DNA of 5,518 nucleotides from Dehalococcoidia bacterium (GTDB lineage Bacteria > Chloroflexota > Dehalococcoidia > SHYD01 > SHYC01). How positions within the stretch are numbered: position 1 is the first letter of the stretch; every line of letters starts with the position of its first letter. The translations under genes were made by a program, and so were the position numbers. Of this stretch, positions 4,665 to 5,518 are shown one piece after another. The notes beneath the pieces were generated by a model that saw only the letters and a program-made list of their open reading frames with translations, was not told the origin of the DNA and ran no database searches. The stretch covers positions 1 through 5,518 of the forward strand of contig JAENIT010000053.1 of the NCBI GenBank assembly GCA_016844365.1, in the 5' to 3' direction.

Positions 4665-5518
4665 ATATCGTGGCCTGGCTCAGCAGATGTGGCTCTATCC
4701 GGTCCAGGTCTGTGGTGGTGATGAACACCTGGTGGTAATCGGCGGCTTGGCGAGCGAGGAAGCCGCGACGGGCTGCGTCCAGCTCCGATAGGACGTCGTC
4801 AAAGAGCAGCACCGGCTGCTCCCCCGTCCGATCCTCTATGAAGGCGGCTTGGGCGAGCTTCATGGCGAGGGCCGCGGTGCGTTGCTGGCCCCGGGAGCCG
4901 TAGGCGTTGACCGAAGTCCCCTCCAGCAGAATCTCCAGGTCGTCCCGATGGGGTCCGATCACGGTTTCCCCTTGCCCCAGCTCTCGAGGCCGGGCATCGG
5001 CCAGGGCTTTATGGAAGATCGCCTTCACCGTGGCTAATGTATCTTCTCCATCACGATGCACTTCGTACCCTCTGAGGGCCCGGCCCTGGTAGCGCACTTC
5101 CAGAGTCTCACCTTCTCCCGTGAGCCGAGCGTGTATGGCGCTGCACAGGAGGCCCAGGTTGAAGATGGCCTCAAGTCTTTTTGCGGTTATGAAGGAGCCG
5201 GTCTCGACCAGGTTATCGTCCCAGAAGTCCAACTCGCCAGCAGATGCCTCCCCGGACTGCATCCTTCTAAGGAGGTGGTTGCGCTGAAGAAGGATGCGAC
5301 TGTAGCGTTGCAGGGCTCTTGCGTACACCAGATCTATCTGGGACAGGGCGATGTCCATGTAGTGGCGGCGTTCCTGCGGTGGGCCTGTTACTAGATCGAT
5401 GTCCTGGGGGCTGAAGGTAACGGCCCTGATCTGCCCCACCAAATCGGTAGCTCTTCTGGGCACACCGTTTATCCGAACCCGCTTCTGAACTGAAGAGAGC
5501 TGGGCTCCTTGCGCCGAG
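4618..5518 (-). CDS. recF: DNA replication and repair protein RecF, N-terminus cut by window edge
   Basis: The minus-strand frame is open to the right edge. The GTG at 5463 is an internal valine, because 18 further residues (ending VQKRVRINGV) read continuously upstream of it in good RecF style. In all, 299 residues are visible of a family length near 360-400; the missing part holds the Walker A P-loop. Counting from that valine as 1, visible hallmarks are FSPQDIDLVTGPPQERRHYMD (17-37), GPHRDDL (170-176), the ABC signature YGSRGQQRTAALAMKLA (188-204), the Walker B and D-loop LLFDDVLSELDAARR (219-233), and the C-terminal VFITTTDLD (246-254). RecF is a cytoplasmic SMC-like ATPase that helps load RecA with RecO and RecR at gapped DNA and stalled forks. 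The gene converges on the antitoxin. Its last residues (about ADSTPF) are read from the antisense strand of the toxin relic. All visible motifs are intact, so it is probably functional. Confidence 0.96.
   Translation of the reverse strand, partial: SAQGAQLSSVQKRVRINGVPRRATDLVGQIRAVTFSPQDIDLVTGPPQERRHYMDIALSQIDLVYARALQRYSRILLQRNHLLRRMQSGEASAGELDFWDDNLVETGSFITAKRLEAIFNLGLLCSAIHARLTGEGETLEVRYQGRALRGYEVHRDGEDTLATVKAIFHKALADARPRELGQGETVIGPHRDDLEILLEGTSVNAYGSRGQQRTAALAMKLAQAAFIEDRTGEQPVLLFDDVLSELDAARRGFLARQAADYHQVFITTTDLDRIEPHLLSQATIFRVEAGMVIADSTPF

Noticed and set aside
4849..5394. Plus-strand ORFs antisense to recF
   Set aside because: The minus-strand frame carries all RecF hallmarks (GPHRDD, SRGQQR, LLFDD); these are shadows.
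1..5518. A novel multi-gene defence or mobile system
   Set aside because: The genes are GH18, nuoM, nuoN, a decayed toxin-antitoxin pair and recF. There is no transposase, integrase, CRISPR repeat, tRNA or linked unknown cluster, so calling a new system would go beyond the evidence.

Overview
The window looks like a piece of a moderately G+C-rich bacterial chromosome. The protein style of RecF and of the complex I subunits reminds me of Chloroflexota (Dehalococcoidia/Anaerolineae type). That assignment is family knowledge and impression; no search was run.

Layout, left to right: (1) 1-1097, minus strand: a secreted or membrane-anchored glycoside hydrolase family 18 (GH18) protein, cut at its C-terminus by the left edge. 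(2) 1098-1336: a divergent intergenic region with one plausible promoter facing each way. (3) 1337-4257, plus strand: nuoM and nuoN, two antiporter-like membrane subunits of respiratory complex I, with ATGA stop/start overlap. No nuoL or other nuo gene precedes them; the upstream neighbour is the divergent GH18 gene. (4) 4258-4340: a short gap with a promoter and possible operator. (5) 4341-4589, plus strand: a small ribbon-helix-helix antitoxin. (6) 4590-4664, plus strand: a 24-codon ORF starting directly after the antitoxin stop, which resembles only the first ~19 residues of a RelE/ParE-type toxin and then ends inside the 3' end of recF. I read it as a truncated toxin. (7) 4618-5518, minus strand: recF, complete at its C-terminus and cut at its N-terminus by the right edge.

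How the genes relate: nuoM and nuoN together form two of the proton-pumping modules of complex I and are probably translated as a coupled pair. The antitoxin and toxin relic form a decayed toxin-antitoxin locus lying between two housekeeping loci and converging on recF. GH18 and recF are unrelated in function to their neighbours. I see no evidence of a wholly new multi-gene system. The points most worth a second look are the loss of the conserved TM7 lysine in NuoM while NuoN keeps its full charged set, the detached nuoMN unit, and the toxin relic whose antisense strand appears to encode the last residues of RecF.
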